Shown piece after piece: positions 7,515 through 17,842 of a DNA stretch of 64,000 bases. Under the pieces are notes generated by a model, which ran no database searches, was not told the DNA's origin, and was given only the letters and a program-made list of their open reading frames with translations. Each line of letters starts with the position of its first letter. Positions within the stretch are counted from its first letter, which is position 1. The stretch lies in NCBI GenBank assembly GCA_017504405.1, contig JAFVRG010000001.1, forward strand, positions 71,586 to 135,585, written 5' to 3'. The translations under genes and the position numbers were made by a program. The stretch comes from Clostridia bacterium. Lineage in GTDB: Bacteria > Bacillota > Clostridia > Oscillospirales > CAG-272.

Positions 7515-8888
7515 ATGGAAGAATTGAATAAAATATGCGACGCCATACTTGATTACATAAAATCCTCCCAATCCAAGCTTATATACGAGCTGTGGTTTCA
7601 GGATATAGAGCTTTTATCCCTCACCGATACCGAGGCTGTTGTCGGAATAAATTACAGTGTGAAGAAAAGGTTTCTGGAAACAAAGTATAAGCCTATTCTT
7701 GACGATGCCTTCAAAAGCATTCTGGGATTTGAAATTGACATAAAGATAGTTTTAACAGAAAACGCCGATAATCCCGAGCCTATTTCTATATCTCCTGTGC
7801 CTGTCAGGGAAAATAAACCCGTAAAAGAGGAGAGTGCTACAGAGCAGATAAACGAGCCCTCTATAATATCGAGATACACCTTTGACAATTTCGTTGTGGG
7901 AGAATCAAATAAATTTGTTCACGCAGCCTGTGTTGCGGTAACAAAGGATATTATAAACGAGAGTATTTCAAAAACCTACAATCCTCTCTTTATATGGGGT
8001 CACAGCGGTCTTGGTAAGACGCATCTGTTGTGTGCTATTACCAATGAAATAAAAAAGAAAAATAAAAATGCAAAAATTATATATAAGAAAGGTGAGGATT
8101 TCACAAACGAGCTTATTTCCTGCCTTCAAAACAAAACAATGCCCCAGTTCAGGGATAAATACCGCTCCGTCGATATTCTTCTGATTGACGACATTCACTT
8201 CATTGCCGGTAAGGAATCGACTCAGGAGGAGTTTTTCAACACCTTCAATAAAATGCACGATGACCAGAAGCAGATAATTCTCACGTCAGACCGTCCGCCG
8301 AAGGATATAAAAACACTTGAGGAGAGGTTGGTTACAAGGTTTGAGTGGGGTATTATAGCTGAAATCAATCCCCCCTCATTTGAGCTGCGTGCCGCTATTA
8401 TAAAGAAAAAGGCTGAGGAGCTTTCTATTACAATTGATAACGATATAGTAAACTTTCTCGCCGAAAAGCTACAGAGCAACATACGTCAGATAGAGGGAGC
8501 AATCAAAAAGATTGCTGCAATAAGCTCTCTTACCGCAACTCCCATTACAATGGATATGTGTAAAAGATGTGTTGCCGATTTTATATCGGGTACTGTTCCT
8601 GTTTCGGTTATGTGTGATAAAATCATTCACTGCGTCGCTGAAAAGTACAACGTATCGGTTGAGGATATAAAGAGCTCGAAGAGAAATAAGGAGATAACCA
8701 ATGCCCGTCATATAGCCGTTTACCTTATGAAGGAAATGACAAATATGACTCAGACGAGCATCGGAGATTATCTTGATAAGGACCACGCAACCATCAACTT
8801 CTCACTCAAAAAAATAAAGGATTCCATAAAAGAATCCAAGTTCCTTGAAAGCGAGATAAGCGAGCTCATTCAAAAAATAAAAAGTTAA
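7515..8888 (+). CDS. dnaA: Chromosomal replication initiator protein DnaA
   Basis: 457 residues with the standard four-domain layout: N-terminal interaction domain (about 1-80), linker (80-120), AAA+ ATPase and C-terminal DNA-binding domain IV (about 350-457). Walker A is GHSGLGKT at 162-169, in place of the usual GGxGLGKT. Walker B is in VDILLIDDIHF. Domain IV is divergent. The segment usually reading PRQ(I/V)AM is NARHIAVYL here, and the signature helix reads DHATINFS at 423-430, where most homologues have D-H-T/S-T-V-hydrophobic-H/Y-A. Ala425 and Asn428 break the DnaA family signature as I remember it. The promoter at 7455-7483 overlaps a candidate DnaA box. The family call is certain; the altered specificity is inference. 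Confidence 0.98.
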   Translation: MEELNKICDAILDYIKSSQSKLIYELWFQDIELLSLTDTEAVVGINYSVKKRFLETKYKPILDDAFKSILGFEIDIKIVLTENADNPEPISISPVPVRENKPVKEESATEQINEPSIISRYTFDNFVVGESNKFVHAACVAVTKDIINESISKTYNPLFIWGHSGLGKTHLLCAITNEIKKKNKNAKIIYKKGEDFTNELISCLQNKTMPQFRDKYRSVDILLIDDIHFIAGKESTQEEFFNTFNKMHDDQKQIILTSDRPPKDIKTLEERLVTRFEWGIIAEINPPSFELRAAIIKKKAEELSITIDNDIVNFLAEKLQSNIRQIEGAIKKIAAISSLTATPITMDMCKRCVADFISGTVPVSVMCDKIIHCVAEKYNVSVEDIKSSKRNKEITNARHIAVYLMKEMTNMTQTSIGDYLDKDHATINFSLKKIKDSIKESKFLESEISELIQKIKS

Positions 8889-8931
8889 TAACCCTTTTAA
8901 AACAGGTTAATACAATTCTCAAAACCAAGGG

Positions 8932-8960
8932 TTTACATATTTTGGAAAACCGTGTTTTAT
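8932..8960 (+). promoter_or_regulatory. Possible dnaN promoter
   Basis: TTTACA (8932-8937), a 17 bp spacer and TTTTAT (8955-8960) lie in the dnaA-dnaN gap. The -10 is weak; dnaN may also be read through from dnaA. Confidence 0.35.
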
Positions 8961-8971
8961 TTACCAACTTT

Positions 8972-8980
8972 TTTTCAACA
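8972..8980 (+). promoter_or_regulatory. Candidate non-canonical DnaA box TTTTCAACA
   Basis: A perfect copy of the 9-mer in the dnaA-dnaN spacer, 67 bp before the tandem pair at 9047-9064. Confidence 0.4.
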
Positions 8981-9046
8981 TAAAAGAAACAAGCTTTAAA
9001 CTTTTAAAAATGCGGTTTTTCCTCTGTAAAATATTATCTTTTTGAG

Positions 9047-9115
9047 TTTTCAACCTTTTCAACACCCCCTACTGTTTCTATTACTAATAAATAACATTTA
9101 TTTCTTTCACTCAGT
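9047..9115 (+). other. Probable replication origin unwinding element (oriC)
   Basis: Two abutting 9-mers, TTTTCAACC (9047-9055) and TTTTCAACA (9056-9064), are followed by five C residues. A trinucleotide run, CTA-CTG-TTT-CTA-TTA-CTA, occupies 9069-9086, and then comes an AT-rich stretch to about 9115. This order (DnaA boxes, short GC tract, DnaA-trios, AT-rich DNA) and its place between dnaA and dnaN match the basal unwinding system described for Bacillus subtilis. I found no TTATCCACA-type box in either spacer flanking dnaA. Confidence 0.75.
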
Positions 9116-9151
9116 GTTTTGCACGGTGGAAGGACAAAGAGAGGATTAATT

Positions 9152-10300
9152 ATGAAAATCGTACTTGATAAAACAACTTTTCTCGATAAGCTGTCTCCCT
9201 GTATGGGAACTGTTTCAACCAAAAACACCATTTCGTCAATAGAGGGTATCCTCATAGAGACTGTTGACGCAGAGAACGTGAGAATTTCCTCATACGATAT
9301 GAATAAGGGTGTGAGAATTACCTTTGAGGCTATTGAGGTTATAGAGAGCGGAAGCTGTATTATAAATGCTCAGAAGCTGTTCCAGATAGTAAAGCTTATG
9401 CCCGAGGATGAGGTTACAATAGAGGTTGACGAAAAATACAACGCCTCAATTTACAGCGGAAAGAGTAGCTTTTCACTCTTCTCTCTCAGAGGAACCGAGT
9501 TTCCTTCGCTTCCCGAGCTTTACGGTGATAAGGGCTTTGAAATAAAGGCAGGCGTTCTCAAAAAAATGATAACGAAGGTTATAAATTCCGTAGCTGAGCA
9601 GGACTCAAGGCCCATGCTTTGCGGAGCTTTCTTTAAGATAGAAGAAAATAACCTTGAAATAGTTTCCTGTGACAGCTATACACTCTCAAAGTGTAACGTA
9701 AATTATGAGCTTCGTGATATAGGAGATATAAGTGCTCTTAATTTCTCATTTATAATACCCGGACACGCTCTCTCGGAAATGATAAAAATTCTTCCTGACA
9801 AGGATGAGAACGTAAACGTATTTTTGTCAAGAAAGCACGCTATCGTTAAGATAAGGGATATTGTATTCTTTACAAGAATGATAGACAGCGAGTATATTGA
9901 TTATAAGAGAATAATACCCACCTCGCAGACTATCTTTGTAAAGGTAAACAGAGAGAGAATGCTAAGAGGTCTTGAAAGAGCTATTCTCGTAGCAGAGGAT
10001 AAGGTACAGGGTAGCGCAAGGAGCTACGTTAAGATAGGAATAAAGGGAAATGTATTTTCTCTTACCTCAACCTCTGTAAACGGCAAGGTTTACGACGAGA
10101 TGGAGTGCGAGCATGAGGGTGACGATCTTGAAATAGGATTTAACTGCCGTTATCTAATAAACAGCATCCGCTCATCCGAGGGTGAGGAGGTATATCTGAC
10201 CTTCAAATCCGCAACGCAGAGTGTAACGATAGAGCCTGTGGATAAGAAGGAAAACGAGAGCTTCTTCTATATGATATTGCCCGTAAGAATGAACGACTGA
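9152..10300 (+). CDS. dnaN: DNA polymerase III beta subunit (sliding clamp)
   Basis: 382 residues. The start at 9152 (MKIVLDKTTFLDKL) is chosen because GAGAGG lies just upstream and it matches the family N-terminus; an in-frame extension to 9119 lacks a ribosome site. The protein shows the three-domain clamp layout, and its C-terminal end is MILPVRMND, corresponding to the usual M-P-M-R-L region. The clamp ring tethers PolC/DnaE and many repair proteins to DNA. recF follows after 1 bp. Confidence 0.97.
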   Translation: MKIVLDKTTFLDKLSPCMGTVSTKNTISSIEGILIETVDAENVRISSYDMNKGVRITFEAIEVIESGSCIINAQKLFQIVKLMPEDEVTIEVDEKYNASIYSGKSSFSLFSLRGTEFPSLPELYGDKGFEIKAGVLKKMITKVINSVAEQDSRPMLCGAFFKIEENNLEIVSCDSYTLSKCNVNYELRDIGDISALNFSFIIPGHALSEMIKILPDKDENVNVFLSRKHAIVKIRDIVFFTRMIDSEYIDYKRIIPTSQTIFVKVNRERMLRGLERAILVAEDKVQGSARSYVKIGIKGNVFSLTSTSVNGKVYDEMECEHEGDDLEIGFNCRYLINSIRSSEGEEVYLTFKSATQSVTIEPVDKKENESFFYMILPVRMND

Positions 10301-10301
10301 T

Positions 10302-11382
10302 ATGATAATAAAGAATCTTTCTGCTAAAAATTACAGAAATATAGGCAGTGAGAAAATAGAATTTTCTGACGGAGTAAATCTTCTTCTCGGCGGAAATGCA
10401 CAGGGAAAAACCAACGTTATTGAGGCTGTGTACACGTTTGCGAGGGGGAAAAGCTTCCGAGGGGCTATTGATAAGAAAATTATTAAATTCGGCGAGAGCT
10501 TCTTTTCAATAGAGATAGAATTTGAGGATAAGCGAAGGCGGCAATCTCTTTCCTATTATTACAGTGATAAGGAAAGAGTGAGAAAAAGAAACGGAATAAA
10601 AGAGGAAAAGGCGTCTGATATGCTCGGCCATTTCAGAGCTGTGCTCTTCTGCCCCGAGCATCTTATGATAGTAAAAGGGGGCCCGTCCGAGAGACGTGAA
10701 TTTCTAAACGTCGCTATTTCTCAGAATGATTCCTTCTATATAAGAAACTACGCCTGCTACAACAGAATTTTAGAAAACAGAAATACTCTGATAAAAAATG
10801 CTCAGAAGGGTATCTCGGTAAATAAGAAAGAAATAGACGTATTTTCGGAGCAGATGGCTACCTTTGCTTCTAAAATATATATGAAGCGTACGGAGTATAT
10901 AAAAAAGCTAGAAAAATATGCTCACGGTATTCTTTTGGATATATCCGACGGAAAAGAGGATTTATCCCTCTCCTATGAGTCGGACATATACGCACAGAGT
11001 GAGGCTGAAGCGAAAGAGGAATATCTAAGGATACTAAGAGGCTCGATTGATAAGGAAATTGCCAACGGAGTAACTCTTTTCGGCATACACCGTGACGATA
11101 TAGACGTCCGAGTTAACGGAATATCTCTGCGCTCATACGGCTCTCAGGGACAGCAGCGCTCCGCCGCACTTGCCCTCAAAATGGCAGAGGGAGAGGTTTC
11201 GAGAGAAATAAACGGAGAGTATCCTGTATTTTTGTTTGACGACGTGCTCAGCGAGCTTGACGAAAAAAGACAAAGGTATATAATAAACGGAATAAAGGAC
11301 AAGCAGATAATAATAAGCGCCTGCGACAAAAGCATCTTTGACCTTGACGGTGTTAACGTTATAGAGGTGGAGGGAGGAAAAT

Positions 11383-11402
<20 letters not shown>
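10302..11402 (+). CDS. recF: DNA replication and repair protein RecF
   Basis: 366 residues, the usual length. SMC-like ATPase: Walker A is GGNAQGKTN near residues 31-39, the signature is SYGSQGQQRSAALALK, and Walker B is FLFDDVLSELD near the C-terminus. It loads RecA at gaps. It begins 1 bp after dnaN; the small S4-domain gene (yaaA/rlbA) often found between dnaN and recF in Bacillota is absent. Its 3' end overlaps remB by 20 bp. Confidence 0.97.
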
Positions 11403-13672
<2,270 letters not shown>

Positions 13673-13687
13673 AGGAGGTAGAATGAA

Positions 13688-16261
13688 ATGGCAGATGAAA
13701 AGAACAGCATAGAATTTCCCGATCAGAAAATCGTTGCCAAAAACATGGAGCAAAGGGTAAGGACCTCCTTTATAGAGTACGCAATGAGCGTTATAACCAG
13801 CCGTGCTCTGCCCGACGTCCGTGACGGAATGAAGCCGGGTCAGCGCCGTATTATGTACGCAATGCACGAGGACGGTCTAACCTATGATAAGCCCTTCCGT
13901 AAATCAGCGACCACAGTCGGTAACGTTCTGGGTAGATACCATCCTCACGGCGACGTTGCGGTATATCAGACAATGGTACGTATGGCGCAGCCCTTCTCGT
14001 ACAGATATACCCTTGTAGAGGGACACGGTAACTTCGGTAACGTTGACGGTGACGGCGCAGCCGCATACCGTTATACCGAGGCGAGAATGTCAAAAATTGC
14101 CGACCTTATGATGAGCGACATCGAGAAGGACGTTGTTCCTCTCGTTCCCAACTTTGATAACAGCAGAAAGGAGCCGACAGTGCTCCCCTCACGCTTCCCC
14201 AACATACTCGTTAACGGCTCTGTTGGTATAGCGGTAGGTATGGCTACGAATATTCCCCCTCACAACCTCTCCGAGGTAATAGACGGTACAATTTACAGAA
14301 TAGATAACCCCGAGTGCGAGGTTATGGAGCTTATGAATTACATCAAGGGCCCCGACTTCCCCACCAGAGGTATAGTATACGGCTTCAAGGGACTTGTTGA
14401 TGCTTATACAACAGGTAAAGGCAGAGTGCTCGTCAGAGCAAGAGCCCGCATTGAGGAGGAAAAACGCAGAATTATAATAACCGAAATTCCCTATATGGTA
14501 AACAAGAGTATGCTCATAGAGTCTATGGCAAACCTTGTTAAGGATAAAAAGATAGAGGGAATCAGCGACTTGCGTGACGAATCGGGCCGTGCGGGAATGA
14601 GAATTGTCGTTGAGTACAAAAAGGATGCTAACGGCGAGATTATTCTCAATCAGCTTTATAAGAATACTCAGCTTCAGGACACCTGCGCCGTAAATATGCT
14701 TGCGCTGGTAAAAGGCGAGCCGAAAATTCTCTCGCTCCCCGAAATCCTTGACAACTATATATCCTTCCAGGAGGAAATTATAGTTAACAGAACGAAATTC
14801 GACCTCGAAAAGGCGCTCCGTGAGATGCACATACTCGAGGGCTATAAGGTAGCGATAGATAACATTGATGCTATCGTTGAGCTCATCAAAAAGAGCGAGT
14901 CCACCGCAGATGCGAAGGCAAGGCTGTCCGAGAAATACGGACTCTCCGATGCACAGGCACAGGCTATTATCGAAATGCCTCTCGGAAAGCTCTCAGGACT
15001 TGAAAGGCAGAAGGTTGAGGATAGAATTGCGAAGCTGACGGCAACCGTTGCCGACCTTCGTGATATCCTTGAAAACGAGGGAAGAATAAAGGAAATTCTC
15101 AAAGAGGAGCTTCTCGAAATCAAGAATAAGTTTGGCGATGAGAGAAGAACCGAGCTTGTCGAATCGACCGACGAGATAGATATAGAGGATCTCATAGAGA
15201 GACACTCTTGCGTAATAACCCTCACTCATACAGGATATATCAAGCGTCAGAGGACGAGCGTATATTCCGCACAGCACAGAGGCGGTAAGGGCATTATCGG
15301 TATGACCACGAAGGAGGAGGATTTCGTAGAAAACGTTATCGTTACGAATTCCCACTCAACGCTTCTTATGTTTACAAACATAGGAAAGGTGCACGCTATA
15401 AAGGCGTACAGAATACCCGAGGCGTCGAGAACGGCGAAGGGCGGAAATGCGGTTAACCTGCTCGCTCTTGAACAGGGTGAGAAGATAACCTCTATCATAG
15501 AGATAGACAAGTTCGGCGAGGACGAGCTCCTCACTATGGTTACCAAGTACGGAGTAATAAAGAGAACTCTGCTCTCTGCATACGCATATCAGCGCAAGGG
15601 CGGAAAGATTGCTATAAATCTTGACGACGGCGACGAGCTTCTCTACGTCAGAAGAACGGTGGGCGACAGTGAGCTGATTATCGCTACCAGAATGGGTATG
15701 TCGGTAAGATTTGACGAGAACAACGTCCGTGCTATGGGCCGTCTTGCCCGTGGAGTTCGCGGAATAAGGCTCGACGACGGTGACGAGGTTGTCGGAGTTG
15801 CCCTCGTTGAGGACGGAAAGCAGCTGCTCACCATAACCGAAAACGGATTCGGTAAGAGATGCGACTACGAGAAATTCAGAACGATGAAGAACAGGGGCGG
15901 TAAGGGTGTAACCTGCCACAAGCTGTCTGACAAGACAGGCAAGCTCGCATCTGTTGCATCTGTTCTCGAAACGGATGACGTAATGCTGATAACCGACCAG
16001 GGAACGATTATAAGGACCCGTGTAGCAGATATTCCCGTATATTCGAGAACTGCGGGCGGCGTTATAGTAATGCGCCTTGCAGACGGGGCGAAGATATCCG
16101 ATTTCCAGAGGCTCACACCCGAGGATGAGGTGGATGAAAAGGCGGCAGAGTCCGAGGCTCAGGTAGCTAAGGAAAATGAGGAAAATCCTATACCTCAGCC
16201 TGTTATGGAGCCCGAGCAACCCGTAGAGGAGCCTGCCGAGGACGGCGGAGAAGGCATCTGA
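13688..16261 (+). CDS. gyrA: DNA gyrase subunit A
   Basis: 857 residues. The catalytic tyrosine is Tyr129 in [11 protein letters not shown]. The GyrA box appears as QHRGGKG and is followed by the six-bladed beta-pinwheel. The end is an acidic Glu/Pro-rich tail. AAAGGAGG precedes the ATG. In the quinolone-determining region the sequence is [10 protein letters not shown], with Val90 and Gln94 at the positions of E. coli Ser83 and Asp87. These two residues anchor the water-metal bridge to quinolones, so reduced intrinsic sensitivity is possible. The stop overlaps the next start by one base (TGATG). Confidence 0.98.
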   Translation: MADEKNSIEFPDQKIVAKNMEQRVRTSFIEYAMSVITSRALPDVRDGMKPGQRRIMYAMHEDGLTYDKPFRKSATTVGNVLGRYHPHGDVAVYQTMVRMAQPFSYRYTLVEGHGNFGNVDGDGAAAYRYTEARMSKIADLMMSDIEKDVVPLVPNFDNSRKEPTVLPSRFPNILVNGSVGIAVGMATNIPPHNLSEVIDGTIYRIDNPECEVMELMNYIKGPDFPTRGIVYGFKGLVDAYTTGKGRVLVRARARIEEEKRRIIITEIPYMVNKSMLIESMANLVKDKKIEGISDLRDESGRAGMRIVVEYKKDANGEIILNQLYKNTQLQDTCAVNMLALVKGEPKILSLPEILDNYISFQEEIIVNRTKFDLEKALREMHILEGYKVAIDNIDAIVELIKKSESTADAKARLSEKYGLSDAQAQAIIEMPLGKLSGLERQKVEDRIAKLTATVADLRDILENEGRIKEILKEELLEIKNKFGDERRTELVESTDEIDIEDLIERHSCVITLTHTGYIKRQRTSVYSAQHRGGKGIIGMTTKEEDFVENVIVTNSHSTLLMFTNIGKVHAIKAYRIPEASRTAKGGNAVNLLALEQGEKITSIIEIDKFGEDELLTMVTKYGVIKRTLLSAYAYQRKGGKIAINLDDGDELLYVRRTVGDSELIIATRMGMSVRFDENNVRAMGRLARGVRGIRLDDGDEVVGVALVEDGKQLLTITENGFGKRCDYEKFRTMKNRGGKGVTCHKLSDKTGKLASVASVLETDDVMLITDQGTIIRTRVADIPVYSRTAGGVIVMRLADGAKISDFQRLTPEDEVDEKAAESEAQVAKENEENPIPQPVMEPEQPVEEPAEDGGEGI

Positions 16262-16902
16262 TGAAAAGGATTATTTCAATAATTCTTATAGCTGTTTTAC
16301 TGTCAGCTCTCGTGTCCTGTTCTCAAACAACCGAGAGCGACAGTGAGATAGCAGAGATAACCGAGGCCCTTGTGAAAAAATCAATTATCTTAAATAAGAT
16401 ATATTGGGGCGAGGGAATAGATATAATAGAGGGAGGGGAAACGACCTCTGACGGCAAGTACGTTATAGCCGATATGTCCTCTCTTTCCGAATACGAAATC
16501 AGCGATATAAACACGCTGAAAAGCTACACACGGAGTGTCTATACCGAGAATGAGTGCGACAGTATATTCAAAAACTATCTCGCTCATTCTGCATATACCG
16601 ACAGCTTCGGCGGTTATATGTACACCGAAATTCTCAACCGATATATATCCGACGGTGAGGGCAGAATTTTCGTTTACACGGGGCTTGAGGATTTAATAAA
16701 GGACAGCGTCGTTGAATACGATTTTTCCTCTATACGTGTGGTAAAAAGAGAAAGAAAAACCGTACACGTAGAGATAAGCGTGACGGTAAAGAGCTCGGGC
16801 GACACCCAAGGGTATGCCGACGTTCTCCCTCTTGAAATCAGGAAGGAAAACCAAGAATACAGACTTAACACCCCAACGTATTGCGTATACGATAAAGAAT
16901 AA
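16261..16902 (+). CDS. Predicted lipoprotein of unknown function
   Basis: 213 residues. A lipoprotein signal peptide ([20 protein letters not shown], lipobox cysteine at 20) precedes a soluble domain with no motif I recognise. The start codon overlaps the gyrA stop, so translation is probably coupled. It should be anchored on the outer face of the cytoplasmic membrane. Confidence 0.85.
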   Translation: MKRIISIILIAVLLSALVSCSQTTESDSEIAEITEALVKKSIILNKIYWGEGIDIIEGGETTSDGKYVIADMSSLSEYEISDINTLKSYTRSVYTENECDSIFKNYLAHSAYTDSFGGYMYTEILNRYISDGEGRIFVYTGLEDLIKDSVVEYDFSSIRVVKRERKTVHVEISVTVKSSGDTQGYADVLPLEIRKENQEYRLNTPTYCVYDKE

Positions 16903-16920
16903 GAAGGTTAGGTAGCATAT

Positions 16921-17217
16921 ATGACTTTTTCCGAGAAAATGATCCATCTGAGAAAAATTAACGGTTATACCCAATCTCAGTTTGCCGAAATGACAGGGGT
17001 ATCGAGGCAAACCGTGTATAAATGGGAGTCGGGGCAGGCGTATCCCGACATAAAGAAGGCGGCTATTATTTTAAAGCTGTACAGCCTCACCCTCGACCAG
17101 CTGATAAACGACAGCGTGGATATAGACAGCGAGGGCTATGCGGTCAGAAATAATGCGCCAAAGGAAACAAAGGAGAAGCCCAAGGGCTTTTTCAAGAAGC
17201 TTTTCGGCAGAAAATAA
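16921..17217 (+). CDS. XRE-family helix-turn-helix regulator
   Basis: 98 residues. The Cro/CI-type HTH occupies about residues 5-60, with the recognition-helix pattern SQFAEMTGVSRQTVYKWESG. A short tail ends in the basic amphipathic FFKKLFGRK. There is no ligand domain, so it may respond through partner binding or simple autoregulation. It is cotranscribed with the preceding lipoprotein gene. Confidence 0.9.
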   Translation: MTFSEKMIHLRKINGYTQSQFAEMTGVSRQTVYKWESGQAYPDIKKAAIILKLYSLTLDQLINDSVDIDSEGYAVRNNAPKETKEKPKGFFKKLFGRK

Positions 17218-17224
17218 AAATTTA

Positions 17225-17262
17225 CAGGCGTATGCGTGTTTTTCGGAGATTCACGGATGCGC
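17225..17262 (+). terminator. Intrinsic terminator after the XRE gene
   Basis: AGGCGTATGCGTG pairs with CACGGATGCGCCT (one mismatch, one wobble) and is followed by a T-rich tract. It probably ends the gyrase-linked transcription unit. Confidence 0.75.
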
Positions 17263-17347
17263 CTTTTTCTTTTCGCTTGCCGTTTTTGAATATAACTGTA
17301 AAAATATGACTATAATCATTACGTAGATACATAAAAAGGAGTATGTG

Positions 17348-17599
17348 ATGGTAAAGGGATACAAAAGAAACGTGGTATTGCTCAAAAGCACGAACAGCGA
17401 TATATTTGATATGGCGTATTTTATTATGAAGGACGACGTTAAGGAGAGGGGTATTGACGTAATCGGAGAGGCTAACAGAATTTTGGAGGAAAACAGCCTT
17501 CCTCGCCGAAGGGCAGGGGTGAGATGGCTTGCACCTGTTCTCTCCTTTCTTTGCGGTACGGCGGTGTCATCGCTTATTATGCTCGCCCTGCTTTTATAA
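17348..17599 (+). CDS. Small tail-anchored membrane protein
   Basis: 83 residues from ATG 17348, with AAAAGGAG 6 bp upstream; the GTG codon at 17345 is less well placed. A soluble N-terminal region (VVLLKSTNSDIFDMAYFIMK) is followed by a basic patch RRRAG and a single C-terminal membrane helix of about 22 residues. The family is not recognised. A possible promoter (TTGAAT and TATAAT at 17286 and 17311) has a long 19 bp spacer. Confidence 0.65.
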   Translation: MVKGYKRNVVLLKSTNSDIFDMAYFIMKDDVKERGIDVIGEANRILEENSLPRRRAGVRWLAPVLSFLCGTAVSSLIMLALLL

Positions 17600-17604
17600 G
17601 GGAC

Positions 17605-17633
17605 TTGATTTTTTTCTCATTATATAGTATAAT
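17605..17633 (+). promoter_or_regulatory. Promoter of the rnj transcription unit
   Basis: TTGATT (17605-17610), a 17 bp spacer and TATAAT (17628-17633). The predicted start near 17640 leaves a 5' leader of about 200 nt before rnj. Confidence 0.75.
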
Positions 17634-17639
17634 GGTTAC

Positions 17640-17842
17640 GGTTAATATTTTCGCCGAAGGATGCAATCGGTGAAAAATGAACGAATTTTTACGCTATACC
17701 CCGCATAGTGCGTTGGACGGGAGTCATTATGGCGGTATGGCAAACAGGGCTTTATGCCCTTGAGGGCGGCTGTGAAAGCAGCGATTTTTGTGCGCTCACC
17801 GGACCTTGTGGCGTACAAAGGCACGAAAGGTCGTTTTTTGAC
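17640..17842 (+). promoter_or_regulatory. Structured 5' leader of rnj, candidate riboswitch/attenuator
   Basis: Local hairpins: TTCGCCGA/TCGGTGAA (17650-17677), AGGGC/GCCCT (17746-17760) and GCTG/CAGC (17769-17782). A terminal hairpin GACCTTGTG/CAC-GA-AAGGTC (17802-17832) is followed by GTTTTTTG, an intrinsic-terminator form, only 5 nt before the rnj ATG. The 5' segment GCC-GA-AGG...CGGTG (17653-17672) can instead pair with CACCG...CCTTGTGGC (17797-17812), which would break the terminator. The only AAAGG near the start lies in the terminator's 3' arm. I cannot match it to a riboswitch class I remember. Confidence 0.6.

Noticed and set aside
7317..9151. Canonical TTATCCACA DnaA boxes
   Set aside because: Searched by eye in both spacers flanking dnaA on both strands and not found; only the TTTTCAACA type recurs.
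17708..17842. N-terminal extension of RNase J
   Set aside because: The region folds into hairpins with a terminator, reads as low-quality protein, and the family-like Lys-rich start is at 17843.
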